Positions 35,467-45,837 of a DNA stretch of 64,000 bases are shown in pieces. The notes under the pieces were generated by a model. It saw only the letters and a list, made by a program, of their open reading frames with translations. It did not search any database and had not been told where the DNA came from. Every line of letters begins with the position of its first letter. The first letter of the stretch is position 1. The stretch lies in assembly GCF_035207705.1 (NCBI RefSeq), contig NZ_CP128187.1, positions 3,348,001 to 3,412,000 of the forward strand, read 5' to 3'. Source of the stretch: Maribacter sp. BPC-D8 (GTDB lineage Bacteria; Bacteroidota; Bacteroidia; Flavobacteriales; Flavobacteriaceae). Both the position numbers and the translations under genes were made by a program.

Positions 35467-35910
35467 AAATTATAATCAAATTAAGAGCCGTCAATATACA
35501 ATTTAATAAAATATACCAAAATTTTACCATTTTCAACTTCACTCTCAAACGGTAATTCAGCAAAGAAGAATTAATAATAAATCTGTGATTAGGCGTAATT
35601 AAAAATGAAGTTAAGCTTTCAAGCGAAACTTTTTTAAAAATTTTTTTTGATTGAAAAAAAATCATATCCAAACGAAAACCCCTACAAATAGGGACTCCTA
35701 ATAAAATGTTAACGATAACAGATCCTTAATATTTTGTATTTCAAATATCATATTCTAAATATATACAAGCAAAATTTATTAAATTAACATTAATTTATAT
35801 ATTTGTCTATAGTAGCATAGTGTATCATAGTCTTTTTATCTCAAAATGCTTCCATGAGATTATGATTCCAATGCCAACAACAATAACTAACAACTGTAAC
35901 AACTAACTTT
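35467..35910. promoter_or_regulatory. Intergenic region between the GntR regulator and susC-like genes
   Basis: 444 bases, very AT-rich. A TATATTTG -7 element lies at 35798-35805, and an A/T-only dyad (eight Ts, gattg, eight As) at 35641-35661. The leader before the ATG is CAAC-rich (35875-35905). I see no clear palindromic operator for the GntR protein. Confidence 0.5.
35798..35805 (+). promoter_or_regulatory. -7 promoter element of the susC-like gene
   Basis: TATATTTG, a full consensus match, 105 bases before the ATG at 35911, leaving a leader of about 100 bases. The -33 position has no TTG. Confidence 0.45.
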
Positions 35911-38900
35911 ATGAATTATCAAAAAAACTTTCCTAAGTTTTCCATGATTCGAAATCATGTAGGCTTAACGATGATTTTATTTTTTAGTGGATTTCTCTTG
36001 ACCAGTCTCCACGCACAAACAACTGTTTCAGGTACTATTACATCAGCCTCAGACAACATGCCGTTACCGGGTGTATCTGTCATTGATGCAAATAACCCAA
36101 CAACGGGAGTACAAGCAGATTTTGACGGTAATTTTACCATCACCATCGATGATGGCAATTCTAGTTTACGATTTAGCTATATTGGTTTTAAAGCTGTTGT
36201 AGTACCCGTAAATAACAAAAGTACCATCAACGTTTCTCTAGAAGAAGACGTTGCCAACCTAGACGAAGTAGTTGTCGTTGGTTATGGTACACAGAAAAAA
36301 GCAACTGTAACAGGTGCAGTTACTGCGGTACAAGGTCCCGTTCTAGAAAGTTCGCCCGCAATTAGTGTATCGAACTCGCTGGCAGGTAGACTACCTGGGG
36401 TAGTAATCGTACAAACCAGTGGTGAGCCTGGTAATGACGAATCTACTATTAGCATTCGTGGTACAAACACTTTGGGTAACAACCAACCATTAATTGTAAT
36501 TGATGGTATACCAGATAGAGATGGTGGTATAGGTCGTATTAATGCAGATGACATTGCTAATATTTCTGTACTTAAAGATGCTTCGGCTGCAATATATGGA
36601 GCAAGAGCTGCAAACGGTGCAATTATAGTTACCACTAAAACTGGTAAAGTTGGCAAAATGCAAATAAACTACAAAGCCGATTTCGGACTTACAAGACCGA
36701 CAAGAACTCCAGAAATGGCTAGTGCTGTAGAGTACCAAACCATAATGAACGAACTGGCAATTTACAATAGTAACATACCAGCATCGCAATGGGGTACAGC
36801 AAATACTGCATTTCAAAATTCTGGTAGCTATACAATACCTGGCAGCAGCCCTGCAGAAACTGTAAATGCAGCTTTTAGTCCAGAGACAATTAACAACTAT
36901 AGAACTAGTGCAGATCCATGGTTATACCCAGACACAGATTGGTTCGGTGCAACTTTTAAAGATTGGGCAGAACAACAAAGACACAATCTATCTATTAGTG
37001 GTGGTAATGAAGATTTAAAATATTATGCTTCTTTAGGCTATTCTGATCAAGGTGCTATCTATAAGAATTCTGCTAACAGGTATCAGCAATATAATTTTAG
37101 ATTAAATACCGATGCTAGAATTAACGACTACATTTCTACAAAGTTGAGCATGTCATACAGGAAGGAAGATAGAACTTTCCCTACTGAAGGTGCAGGTGCT
37201 ATTTTTAGAATGTTAATGAGAGGTAGACCAAATGAACCTGCAATATGGCCAAACGGATTACCAGGACCTGATATTGAAAATGGTCAACAACCAGTTGTTG
37301 TTACAACCAATGCTACTGGTTATGACAAACAACCTACAGATTACCTACAATTTACTGGTTCGGTTGATATTACGAACCCATGGGTTGAAGGTCTTAAATT
37401 AAATTTAACCGCAGGTGTAGATCAAAGCCAGTTACGTAGAAAATTATGGCAAACACCATGGACACTTTATTCATTAGACCGTGCAAACTACATTGCAACA
37501 GGAACTCCTGAACTAAGCGGATCTATTCGTTCAAATTTTACAGACGCAAGATTATTACAATCATCTAATAATGTACTAAACACTAACCTTACTGGTATAT
37601 TAACTTATGATAGAACCATTGGTGAAGATCATAACATTGGTCTTTTAGCAGGTATTACACGTGAAAATTTTCAAGGTGAGTTTTTCTCAGCATTTAGAAG
37701 AAATTATCTTTCTACGGCAGTTGATCAACTTGGCGTTGGTGGTGAAATTGCACAAGAAACAGATGGTTATGGATATAACCGAACTCGTTTAGGCTACTAT
37801 GGTCGTGCTCAGTACAACTACAAAGAAAAATATTTGGCTGAATTTATTTGGAGAGTTGATGGTTCTTACATCTTCCCAGGTGATGATCGTTTCGGTTTCT
37901 TCCCAGGTTTATTACTTGGTTGGAACATTAATAACGAAGATTGGTTCAATGTAGATTCAATCAGTTACTTAAAACTTAGAGCTTCTTACGGTGAAATGGG
38001 TAACGATCAAGTTTCTTTTGACTCCAATGGTGATGGCGAGATTACAGATGACGAATTACAGGAATATGCATATCAGTCTATTTATGAGTTCGGACAGTAC
38101 CCTGTAAATGGTCAAGTACAAACTACATTATTCGAAAACTTATTGGCTAACCCAAGCTTTACTTGGGAGCGTGCTAAAAACTATAACATTGGTTTAGATG
38201 GTATAGTGCTTGATGGCAAATTGAGTTTCACCTTAGAATACTTTTTAAACAAACGTGATCAAATTCTAATTCAGAAAACAGGTTCTACACCAGGTTCTTC
38301 AGGTATTTCTGCCCTTTTACCTCCAGTTAATGCTGGTAAGGTAAATAATGAAGGTTTTGAATTTGCTTTAAACTATTTCGGCGGTAGTGTTGATGGTTTT
38401 AAGTGGGATGTAGGTGTAAATGGTGGTTATGCTCAAAACAGTGTTGAATTTTTAGATGAAATTCCTGGAGCTCCAGACTATCAATTACAAGAAGGAAAGC
38501 CAATTGGTTCGTACTTAGTATATGAGTCAGATGGTGTGTTCATTGATGAAGCAGCCGTAAGCGCAAATACATTAGACTATAGTGCTGTTAAGCCTCAATT
38601 AGAACCAGGTGACATGAAATTTAAAGATGTTAATGGTGATGGTGCTATTAATGATTTAGATCAAGTAAGACTAACAAACAGCATCAATCCTAATTTCAAC
38701 TTTGGTGTTACCTTCAATGCTTCTTATAAGAATTTTGACCTTTCACTTTTATTACAAGGTGCAACAGGTGCCAAATTATTCATTCAAACAGAATCTGGAG
38801 ATATCGGTAACTTCTTAAAGTATAGCTACGATAATAGATGGAGTCCAGATAACCCAAGTAGTGTACACCCAAGACTAGCAAGTCGAGGAGATACGTATTA

Positions 38901-39162
38901 TACAGGTGGTGATTATGGAAATAATACATATAACCTTTTTAGTAAAGATTATATAAGACTTAAGAATGTTCAACTAGCATATAATTTCCCGTCAGAAATG
39001 ATTAGTCAGTTCGGACTTTCTAAATTCAAGGTATACATGAGCGGCCTTAACTTGGCTACATGGGCAGCTCAAGATATCTATGACCCTGAGTCGACTAGTA
39101 ATAGTGGTCAGTTCTACCCACAACAGTCAATTATTAACACAGGTTTTAGTTTAACATTTTAA
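35911..39162 (+). CDS. SusC/RagA-family TonB-linked outer-membrane protein
   Basis: 1083 residues, the SusC length. A long signal region (GLTMILFFSGFLLTSLHAQ) precedes a carboxypeptidase-like domain (about 40-125), the SusC signature VVVGYGTQKKATVTGAV (about 130-146), a plug with SIRGTNTLGNNQPLIVIDG and LKDASAAIYGARAANGAI, and a barrel ending TGFSLTF. SusC proteins import oligosaccharides or other bulky ligands together with a SusD lipoprotein lid, encoded here 9 bases downstream. There are no glycoside hydrolases in the operon. The following genes encode FG-GAP/UnbV proteins and a haloperoxidase-type enzyme, so the ligand is not obviously a simple polysaccharide. Confidence 0.95.
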   Translation: MNYQKNFPKFSMIRNHVGLTMILFFSGFLLTSLHAQTTVSGTITSASDNMPLPGVSVIDANNPTTGVQADFDGNFTITIDDGNSSLRFSYIGFKAVVVPVNNKSTINVSLEEDVANLDEVVVVGYGTQKKATVTGAVTAVQGPVLESSPAISVSNSLAGRLPGVVIVQTSGEPGNDESTISIRGTNTLGNNQPLIVIDGIPDRDGGIGRINADDIANISVLKDASAAIYGARAANGAIIVTTKTGKVGKMQINYKADFGLTRPTRTPEMASAVEYQTIMNELAIYNSNIPASQWGTANTAFQNSGSYTIPGSSPAETVNAAFSPETINNYRTSADPWLYPDTDWFGATFKDWAEQQRHNLSISGGNEDLKYYASLGYSDQGAIYKNSANRYQQYNFRLNTDARINDYISTKLSMSYRKEDRTFPTEGAGAIFRMLMRGRPNEPAIWPNGLPGPDIENGQQPVVVTTNATGYDKQPTDYLQFTGSVDITNPWVEGLKLNLTAGVDQSQLRRKLWQTPWTLYSLDRANYIATGTPELSGSIRSNFTDARLLQSSNNVLNTNLTGILTYDRTIGEDHNIGLLAGITRENFQGEFFSAFRRNYLSTAVDQLGVGGEIAQETDGYGYNRTRLGYYGRAQYNYKEKYLAEFIWRVDGSYIFPGDDRFGFFPGLLLGWNINNEDWFNVDSISYLKLRASYGEMGNDQVSFDSNGDGEITDDELQEYAYQSIYEFGQYPVNGQVQTTLFENLLANPSFTWERAKNYNIGLDGIVLDGKLSFTLEYFLNKRDQILIQKTGSTPGSSGISALLPPVNAGKVNNEGFEFALNYFGGSVDGFKWDVGVNGGYAQNSVEFLDEIPGAPDYQLQEGKPIGSYLVYESDGVFIDEAAVSANTLDYSAVKPQLEPGDMKFKDVNGDGAINDLDQVRLTNSINPNFNFGVTFNASYKNFDLSLLLQGATGAKLFIQTESGDIGNFLKYSYDNRWSPDNPSSVHPRLASRGDTYYTGGDYGNNTYNLFSKDYIRLKNVQLAYNFPSEMISQFGLSKFKVYMSGLNLATWAAQDIYDPESTSNSGQFYPQQSIINTGFSLTF

Positions 39163-39171
39163 AAAAAAATC

Positions 39172-41049
39172 ATGAAAAAAAGAAAATTAGTACTCTTAGG
39201 CTTACTAACGCTAGCGTTAGTACCTATTTCGTGTAATGAAGATTTTTTAGAAACTTCACCATTAGATGCAATTTCCGCAGATGCTACTTGGGCAGATGGG
39301 GCTTTATCAGAAGCTTTTGTATTTAATGTGTACTCATCTCTAGGCTATGGAGGATTTGAGGAAGAGGGTTTATCTTCATTAACGGACGAAGCAATGTTTA
39401 CCCACTCTGGTAGAGGGGTTAATGTAATTAACGAAGGTTCACTTTCACCGTCAGGTACGGGGAATGTAAATATCATTCCGCAATGGAACGAGTTGTATTT
39501 AGCTATTCGTAAAGCGAATATCGCAATACAAGAATTACCAAATGCTGCTTTTGATGACCAAGCACTAAAAGATAGATTACTAGGTGAGTCTCATTTTTTA
39601 AGAGCTTATTACTATCATCAACTAATGCGCTTTTATGGTGGTGCACCATTAATAGATGCTCCTTATGGTCTTGACGACGACTATACAATAGCTAGAGGAA
39701 CATACGCTGAGAACGTAACTTTCGTAACTGATGATTTAGACAAAGCAATTTCATTGTTAGACGGTAAAGACGTTACACCTGGTAGAGCATCAATGTTAAG
39801 TGCTATGGGTTTAAAATCTAGAGTACTTACATATGCAGCAAGTGATTTACGCGACGGCCCTACAGCTAGCGCAAAATCGGCAACATTGGGTGGTTACTCA
39901 AATCTAGAATTAGTTGCTTACACTTCTGGCGATAGAGATGCTAGATGGACGTTAGCTAAAACTGCAGCCAAGGCAGTATTAGATGCAACAACTGGTTACA
40001 AATTAGATTTAGCAGCGCCTGCATCTGCAGAAGAAGCTGAACAGACTTATATCTCCATTGCTATGGGAGGTGGAAGTGCTGTTGGTGATGCTGCTGCAAG
40101 ATCTGAACTTTTATTTGAAAGAACACACTCACCATTATTTACAGCTGAGAGTAACTGGCCTTTAGGTGGTATTCACCAAGGGATTAATAACGGTCCAAAC
40201 GGTTACCATAACTGGGCAGGTAATACACCTATTCAACAATTGGTAGATGATTACCAAATGATGGATGGTTCTGATTTCGATTGGAGCAATCCTGAGCACG
40301 CTGCTGCTCCTTATGACAACAGAGACCCAAGATTGACTGCAACTGTTCTTTACGACGGTGCTGCTTGGAAACCAAGACCAGATGATGTAGCTGCTATTGA
40401 TCCTTACAATGAAATTCAAACAGGTACTTATGCAGATGGTAGTGGCGGAATTATTGCAGGTGTTGACATGCGTGATTCTCCAATTGAAAACTGGAATGGA
40501 AGTAGAACAGGATATTACGTTCGTAAATTTATTGATTCAGATCCATCATTAGTAGACAATCAATCAAGTGCACAGGTAGTGCCATGGCCGTTTATTCGTT
40601 ATACTGAAGTTATATTGAATTATGTAGAAGCATCGATTGCACTTGGTGATGAAGGTGAAGCTAGAAATTGGCTGAACAAGATTCGTTATAGAGCAGGTAT
40701 GCCAGCAATTGAATCATCAGGCACTGAGCTTTTAGAAGACTATATCAACGAAAGAAGGGTTGAATTAGCTTATGAAGAGCATAGATACCATGATGCCAGA
40801 AGATGGATGATCGCTGACCAAACATTGGGTAGAGGTATTAAAGTAATGAAAGTTACCGCAGCCCTTAAAGCAGGTGCTACACCAAGAGCTCCTTATCAAT
40901 ATGACACAACAGTATATGATTACACCTATACCGTTGTTGATAATAATGATAATGAAACTAGAACTTGGGATGACAAAATGTATTTCATGCCTATTAGTAG
41001 AGATGAAATCAACAGAAATAACCTATTGATTCAGAATCCGGGTTATTAG
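39172..41049 (+). CDS. SusD/RagB-family surface lipoprotein
   Basis: 625 residues. The lipobox is VPISCNEDFLETSP with C21. The SusD plan is visible: N-terminal helices with TPR-like folds (WNELYLAIRKANIAIQ, ESHFLRAYYYHQLMRFYGGAPL), the insert about 180-370, and the C-terminal helix region (RYTEVILNYVEASIALGDEGEARNWLNKIR, LAYEEHRYHDARRW). It forms the lid of the SusC channel at the cell surface. Longer than average SusD (about 500-550), with extra sequence around 235-340. It follows the susC-like gene after 9 bases, and a stem-loop follows 24 bases after its stop. Confidence 0.94.
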   Translation: MKKRKLVLLGLLTLALVPISCNEDFLETSPLDAISADATWADGALSEAFVFNVYSSLGYGGFEEEGLSSLTDEAMFTHSGRGVNVINEGSLSPSGTGNVNIIPQWNELYLAIRKANIAIQELPNAAFDDQALKDRLLGESHFLRAYYYHQLMRFYGGAPLIDAPYGLDDDYTIARGTYAENVTFVTDDLDKAISLLDGKDVTPGRASMLSAMGLKSRVLTYAASDLRDGPTASAKSATLGGYSNLELVAYTSGDRDARWTLAKTAAKAVLDATTGYKLDLAAPASAEEAEQTYISIAMGGGSAVGDAAARSELLFERTHSPLFTAESNWPLGGIHQGINNGPNGYHNWAGNTPIQQLVDDYQMMDGSDFDWSNPEHAAAPYDNRDPRLTATVLYDGAAWKPRPDDVAAIDPYNEIQTGTYADGSGGIIAGVDMRDSPIENWNGSRTGYYVRKFIDSDPSLVDNQSSAQVVPWPFIRYTEVILNYVEASIALGDEGEARNWLNKIRYRAGMPAIESSGTELLEDYINERRVELAYEEHRYHDARRWMIADQTLGRGIKVMKVTAALKAGATPRAPYQYDTTVYDYTYTVVDNNDNETRTWDDKMYFMPISRDEINRNNLLIQNPGY

Positions 41050-41072
41050 TTAAGTTTAAATTGAGTTAATTT

Positions 41073-41107
41073 AAAGATCTATCCCCTTTTGGGATAGATC
41101 TTTTACT
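41073..41107 (+). terminator. Intra-operon terminator or attenuator after the susD-like gene
   Basis: A 13-bp stem aaagatctatccc / gggatagatcttt (41073-41085, 41091-41103) with a 5-base loop and T-rich tail (ttttacttttaag), only 10 bases before the next ATG. It probably terminates part of the transcripts, giving more SusCD than downstream protein. Confidence 0.65.
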
Positions 41108-41116
41108 TTTAAGCAA

Positions 41117-44100
41117 ATGACAAAAAATCTAACTCTCTATTTTCTTATTATATGTACACTTCTTCAAAGCTGTACAGAAAAGTCTAAAAAAGATGAAGTA
41201 ACGGCTACTATAGATAAGCCAGAAAAACCATCTTTATTTACACTGTTATCTGACAGTGAAACGAACGTAACTTTTCAGAACACATTAAAAGAGGGGCTAA
41301 ATGCTAATGTATTGGTATATGAATACTTATATAATGGTGGTGGCGTAGCTACAGGAGACTTTAATAATGACGGATTACAAGATTTATATTTCACCTCTAA
41401 TATGGCTGAAAATAAGTTCTATTTAAATGAAGGCGATTTTACTTTTAAAGACGTAACCGCAATTTCAAAAGTCAATGGCAGACCAGGACCCTGGAAAACA
41501 GGCATTACTTCTGCAGATGTAAATGGTGATGGTAAATTAGACCTATACCTATGTTATTCAGGAGCATTACCAGATGCTAAGCGTAAAAATCAACTTTTTA
41601 TCAATCAAGGTAACGACGATAATAACATTCCTATTTTCAAAGAGCAAGCTGAAGAATATGGTTTGGCAAGTGCTGCATTCAGCAACCAAGGTTATTTTTT
41701 TGATTATGATAAAGATGGCGATTTAGACATGCTGTTACTAAACCATAATCCGAAATCATTACCAGTATTAAATGAAGTTAGTACAAAAGCATTTTTAAAA
41801 AAAGACGACCCGTTTCAAGGTACTCGCCTATTTGAACAAAGAGATAATAAATTTTACGACATTACCGAAAAAGCAGGCGTTAGCGGTTCTGCTTTAACCT
41901 ACGGATTAGGTATTGCAATAAGTGACATCAATAACGACGGATGGCAAGATTTCTACATTTCTAATGACTACACCGTGCCAGATTACTTGTACATTAATAA
42001 TCAAAACGGAACATTTACAGACCAATTGGGCAGCCAAATGGGACATATAAGTCACTTCTCTATGGGAAATAATGTGGCGGATATTAATAATGACGGCCTA
42101 CAAGATATTTTCACTTTAGATATGTTGCCAAAAGATAACAAACGCCAAAAGCTACTTTTATCTCCGGATAATTATGAAAAATTCGATTTAAATATAAGAA
42201 GCGGATTTCATCATCAGTATATGCGAAACATGCTACAATTGAACAATGGCGATGATACCTTTAGTGAAATTGGACAACTTTCAGGTATCTCAAATACAGA
42301 TTGGAGTTGGGCTCCTCTATTTGCAGATTTTGATAATGACGGATTTAAAGATTTGTTTATTTCTAACGGATATTTTAGAGATTACACCAATTTAGATTTC
42401 ATCAACTACATGGATAGTTACGTTCAATCTAAAGGCAGGTTACAACGACAAGATGTTCTTGAACTCATAAAAGAAATGCCAGCCTCTAACCTAACCAATT
42501 TCTTTTACAGCAATAAAGACGGCGTAAATTTTACAGACAATACTAAAAGTGCTGGAATAGATCAACCCGCAAATAGTAACGGAGCCATATATACCGATTT
42601 AGATAATGATGGTGATTTGGATTTGGTGGTAAATAACATTAATAAACCCGCTTTTATTTACAGAAACGATTCGCCAAATGAAACCAATAATTATTTGAGT
42701 ATAGAACTTAAAGGAAGTGATAAAAATACAAATGGTATTGGTTCTAAAGTAAGTATTTTCAGTAATGAAGAAACACAAATAATTGAACAGATGCCTACTC
42801 AAGGTTATCTATCAACTGTTTCGCCCATTTTACATTTTGGATTGGCTGATAATACTACAATAGATTCCCTAGTAATTAATTGGAATTCGGGTAACACAGA
42901 AACCCTCACACAAGTTTCTACAAATCAATTATTGGTACTTGAAGAAGGTAATGCGAAAAAATCAGTTTTAGTAAAAGACAAATCAGAAGTCTTATTTTCA
43001 AAGGTCGCAAGTGCTATTAATTACCAGCACCGATCATCATCAGTAAATGACTTTAAAAGGCAATCACTTTTATTAAAACAAGTATCTCATGACGGTCCGC
43101 CAATGGCGAAGGGAGATATTAATAATGACGGATTAGAAGATATTATCATTGGTGGTGGCATTGGGCAAGCAACAACCATATTTTTTCAGACCAACCCTAA
43201 GAAATTTACTAAAAAAGTCAATGCTAGTTTTGATGTAGACAAAGAAAGCTTCGATTCAGACTTCGCACTTTTTGATGTAAATAATGATGGTAATTTAGAT
43301 ATTTACATTGCTAGTGGCGGCTACCATAACTTTGCCCAAAATGACCCTTTATTACAAGACCGAATTTATTTAGGTGATGGCAAAGGTAATTTTGTAAAAT
43401 CTGAATCTGCCTTACCAAGTATACCAACAAACACAGGTTCAGTTGCTTTTTCAGATGTGAACGATGATACCTTTTTAGATATATTCGTTGGTGGATCTAT
43501 TACTCCCGGCCGTTTTCCTGAATCATCTAGAAGCTATATTCTAATAAATGATGGCAAAGGAAATTTTACGGACAAGACCGATGCTATTCAGCCAGAACTG
43601 AAAAATTTAGGGATGACCACCGATGCCGTATGGGCAGACATGGACGGTGACCAAATCGATGATTTAATAGTTGTTGGTGAATGGATGCCTATTTCTATTT
43701 ACCTCAATAAAAATGGTAAATTAATTAATGAAACCAATCAGTTTTTTGAAGAGCCTTTATCTGGATTATGGACAAGTCTGCAGATAACTGACCTTAATAA
43801 AGATGGCAAACCAGATATAATTGCAGGTAATATAGGTAGCAATACTCAATTTAAATTGAGCAACGATACTCCCGCTGAATTGTATTATTCAGATTTTGAC
43901 AATAATGGTTCTGTAGATCCTATTTTGAATTTTTATATGGATGGTACTAGTTACCCCTATATCACAAGAGATGAGTTGCTAGGTCAACTTTCAGGTAAAC
44001 GACAACAGTTTAATAGTTATGAAAAATACGCCAATGCAACTTTAAAAGACATTTTCACTGAAACCGAATTGCAGAAGGCCAATAAACTAACCATAACACA

Positions 44101-44458
44101 TCAAAAAACTACCGTTTTAATGAGCAACTCAAATGGCAAATACCAAAACATACCATTACCTGTTGAATCGCAATACGCCCCCGTTTCAGAAATTATAAGT
44201 TCAGATTTCAACAATGACGGGATTGTAGATTTGCTACTTTTAGGCAACAATGATTTTTATAAACTTAGAATAGGGAAGTTTGATGCCAACTACGGCACAG
44301 TACTTTTAGGTGTCGGCGACGGTACTTTTAAATATGTATCGCAACCAAAATCTGGACTATCAATAAAAGGAAGCAATACCCATGCAATATTGATAAATGA
44401 TGAACTTATATTGACTAGTTACGGCGCAGCAACTGAAACCTATAAACTTTTAAAATAG
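41117..44458 (+). CDS. FG-GAP/VCBS-repeat lipoprotein with ASPIC/UnbV domains
   Basis: 1113 residues, lipobox LLQSCTEK (C19). Many calcium-binding-type repeats of the form DFNNDGLQDLY, DVNGDGKLDLY, DINNDGWQDFY and DFDNDGFKDLF occur from about residue 70 to 490 and again from 640 to 1080, probably two beta-propellers. An ASPIC/UnbV domain lies at about 520-615 (NGIGSKVSIFSN, STVSPILHFGLADN, VINWNSG). Proteins of this CRTAC1-like type are often encoded beside SusCD pairs; their role is unknown, possibly binding or cross-linking at the surface. It is the third gene of the locus, immediately after a stem-loop, and is followed 14 bases later by the haloperoxidase-type gene. Confidence 0.88.
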   Translation: MTKNLTLYFLIICTLLQSCTEKSKKDEVTATIDKPEKPSLFTLLSDSETNVTFQNTLKEGLNANVLVYEYLYNGGGVATGDFNNDGLQDLYFTSNMAENKFYLNEGDFTFKDVTAISKVNGRPGPWKTGITSADVNGDGKLDLYLCYSGALPDAKRKNQLFINQGNDDNNIPIFKEQAEEYGLASAAFSNQGYFFDYDKDGDLDMLLLNHNPKSLPVLNEVSTKAFLKKDDPFQGTRLFEQRDNKFYDITEKAGVSGSALTYGLGIAISDINNDGWQDFYISNDYTVPDYLYINNQNGTFTDQLGSQMGHISHFSMGNNVADINNDGLQDIFTLDMLPKDNKRQKLLLSPDNYEKFDLNIRSGFHHQYMRNMLQLNNGDDTFSEIGQLSGISNTDWSWAPLFADFDNDGFKDLFISNGYFRDYTNLDFINYMDSYVQSKGRLQRQDVLELIKEMPASNLTNFFYSNKDGVNFTDNTKSAGIDQPANSNGAIYTDLDNDGDLDLVVNNINKPAFIYRNDSPNETNNYLSIELKGSDKNTNGIGSKVSIFSNEETQIIEQMPTQGYLSTVSPILHFGLADNTTIDSLVINWNSGNTETLTQVSTNQLLVLEEGNAKKSVLVKDKSEVLFSKVASAINYQHRSSSVNDFKRQSLLLKQVSHDGPPMAKGDINNDGLEDIIIGGGIGQATTIFFQTNPKKFTKKVNASFDVDKESFDSDFALFDVNNDGNLDIYIASGGYHNFAQNDPLLQDRIYLGDGKGNFVKSESALPSIPTNTGSVAFSDVNDDTFLDIFVGGSITPGRFPESSRSYILINDGKGNFTDKTDAIQPELKNLGMTTDAVWADMDGDQIDDLIVVGEWMPISIYLNKNGKLINETNQFFEEPLSGLWTSLQITDLNKDGKPDIIAGNIGSNTQFKLSNDTPAELYYSDFDNNGSVDPILNFYMDGTSYPYITRDELLGQLSGKRQQFNSYEKYANATLKDIFTETELQKANKLTITHQKTTVLMSNSNGKYQNIPLPVESQYAPVSEIISSDFNNDGIVDLLLLGNNDFYKLRIGKFDANYGTVLLGVGDGTFKYVSQPKSGLSIKGSNTHAILINDELILTSYGAATETYKLLK

Positions 44459-44472
44459 CTCTTAATTTAACG

Positions 44473-45837
44473 ATGACTAGTACCATAAATAAAACACTTA
44501 TAAGAATTTCTACCATACTGTTGTTGCTACTGCTTATAATGGCATGTTCTACAAAAGAGCAGTCAAAAATGAGTGATAAAGAAGTTGCTTTAGAATGGGC
44601 AAATATGACCTTGTTCATTACCAGATATACACCCTCGAATTCCCCCACTTTTGCATCTAGAGCATTTGGCTATACCGGTCTTACCATGTATGAGGCTATT
44701 GTACCAGGTTTTTCTGATTATAATTCAATGAATGGGCAATTAAAGGATTTAGATAAGCTTCCTATTGCAGATGATTCAAAAGAATATAATTGGGTACTAG
44801 CATTAAATGCCGGGCAATCAGAAATTTTAAAGAATATTTACGTTCAAACATCCGAAGAAAATATTCAAAAAATTGACTCCCTTGAACAAGTAATATTTAC
44901 ACAATTTCAAAACGGATTAGATAAAGAAACCGTTTCCCGTTCTGTGGCTTTTGGTAAATCTGTAGCACAAACTATCTTCGAATGGTCAAAAACAGATGGC
45001 GGACATAGAGGGTATTTGAAAAATTTTGACAAAACTATGGTACACCCAGAACGACCAGGTTCTTGGAAACCTCCATTATTCGCTCAATCGTTCAGCCACC
45101 ATCCATTACACCCACATTGGGGAGAAAATAGAACTTTTGCGTCCACAAATAAAGAACTCGAAGACCCAAAGATGATTCCGTATGATACAACTGTTGGTTC
45201 TCCATATTACAAGCAGTTTGAAAATGTATATCTGAAAGATTTAGAATTGACACAGCTAGAAAAAGAAGCTGCTATTTGGTGGGGCGATGATCCAGATGTT
45301 AGTTTTACGCCACCAGGGCATTCTTATTATTTTGCCACCTTAGCTATAGATGGGCATGATATCTCACTTATCGAAAGTGCCAAAATCTATGCTCAAGTAG
45401 GGATGGCAGTATCAGATGCTTTCGTGAATTGCTGGAAATGGAAATATCAGTTTTTTACAGAACGACCAAACACATTTGTACCAAAATATATTGATGAAGA
45501 ATGGGAATCTTTCTGGCCTGACCCACCTTTTCCTTCCTTTCCATCTGGGCACGCGATTCAAGCGGCAGCAGCCGCCACAGTATTAGAGCATAACTTCGGA
45601 AAAGAATTTACATTTACAGATAAAGCTCATGAAGGCAGAGAACGCGACGAACTCAAAGAAACCGATTTTGTAATTCGGTCATTCGATACCTTTTGGGATG
45701 CCGCATTAGAAACTGCAGATTCTAGATTTTATGGCGGTATACACACACAATTAGACAACGAAGTAGGTTTAGAAAAAGGAGTGGAAATTGCAAAAAACGT
45801 TTATGCTCTTGAATGGAAGAACAATGATAAAAAATAA
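44473..45837 (+). CDS. Vanadium-haloperoxidase-type PAP2-superfamily lipoprotein
   Basis: 454 residues, lipobox LIMACS (C25). The complete vanadate/phosphate site is present: KYQFFTERP (K324, R331; K-x6-R-P), FPSFPSGHA (PSGH at 357-360) and SRFYGGIH (R418, H424; S-R-x5-H). The spacings of 24 and 56 residues are close to those of vanadium-dependent haloperoxidases; acid phosphatases of the same fold share these residues. It may therefore oxidise halides with H2O2 or hydrolyse phosphate esters. It lies between two UnbV proteins downstream of SusCD, and its stop is inside the next gene (14-base overlap). Export to the envelope is indicated by the lipobox. Confidence 0.85.
   Translation: MTSTINKTLIRISTILLLLLLIMACSTKEQSKMSDKEVALEWANMTLFITRYTPSNSPTFASRAFGYTGLTMYEAIVPGFSDYNSMNGQLKDLDKLPIADDSKEYNWVLALNAGQSEILKNIYVQTSEENIQKIDSLEQVIFTQFQNGLDKETVSRSVAFGKSVAQTIFEWSKTDGGHRGYLKNFDKTMVHPERPGSWKPPLFAQSFSHHPLHPHWGENRTFASTNKELEDPKMIPYDTTVGSPYYKQFENVYLKDLELTQLEKEAAIWWGDDPDVSFTPPGHSYYFATLAIDGHDISLIESAKIYAQVGMAVSDAFVNCWKWKYQFFTERPNTFVPKYIDEEWESFWPDPPFPSFPSGHAIQAAAAATVLEHNFGKEFTFTDKAHEGRERDELKETDFVIRSFDTFWDAALETADSRFYGGIHTQLDNEVGLEKGVEIAKNVYALEWKNNDKK

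Noticed and set aside
35641..35661. Eight-T/eight-A dyad as a terminator of the GntR gene or a toxin target
   Set aside because: It is upstream of both divergent genes, has no GC pairs and is compatible with simple AT-rich sequence.
36282..36656. Long antisense ORF inside the susC-like gene
   Set aside because: Shadow of a strongly coding frame; SusC motifs on the plus strand are unambiguous.
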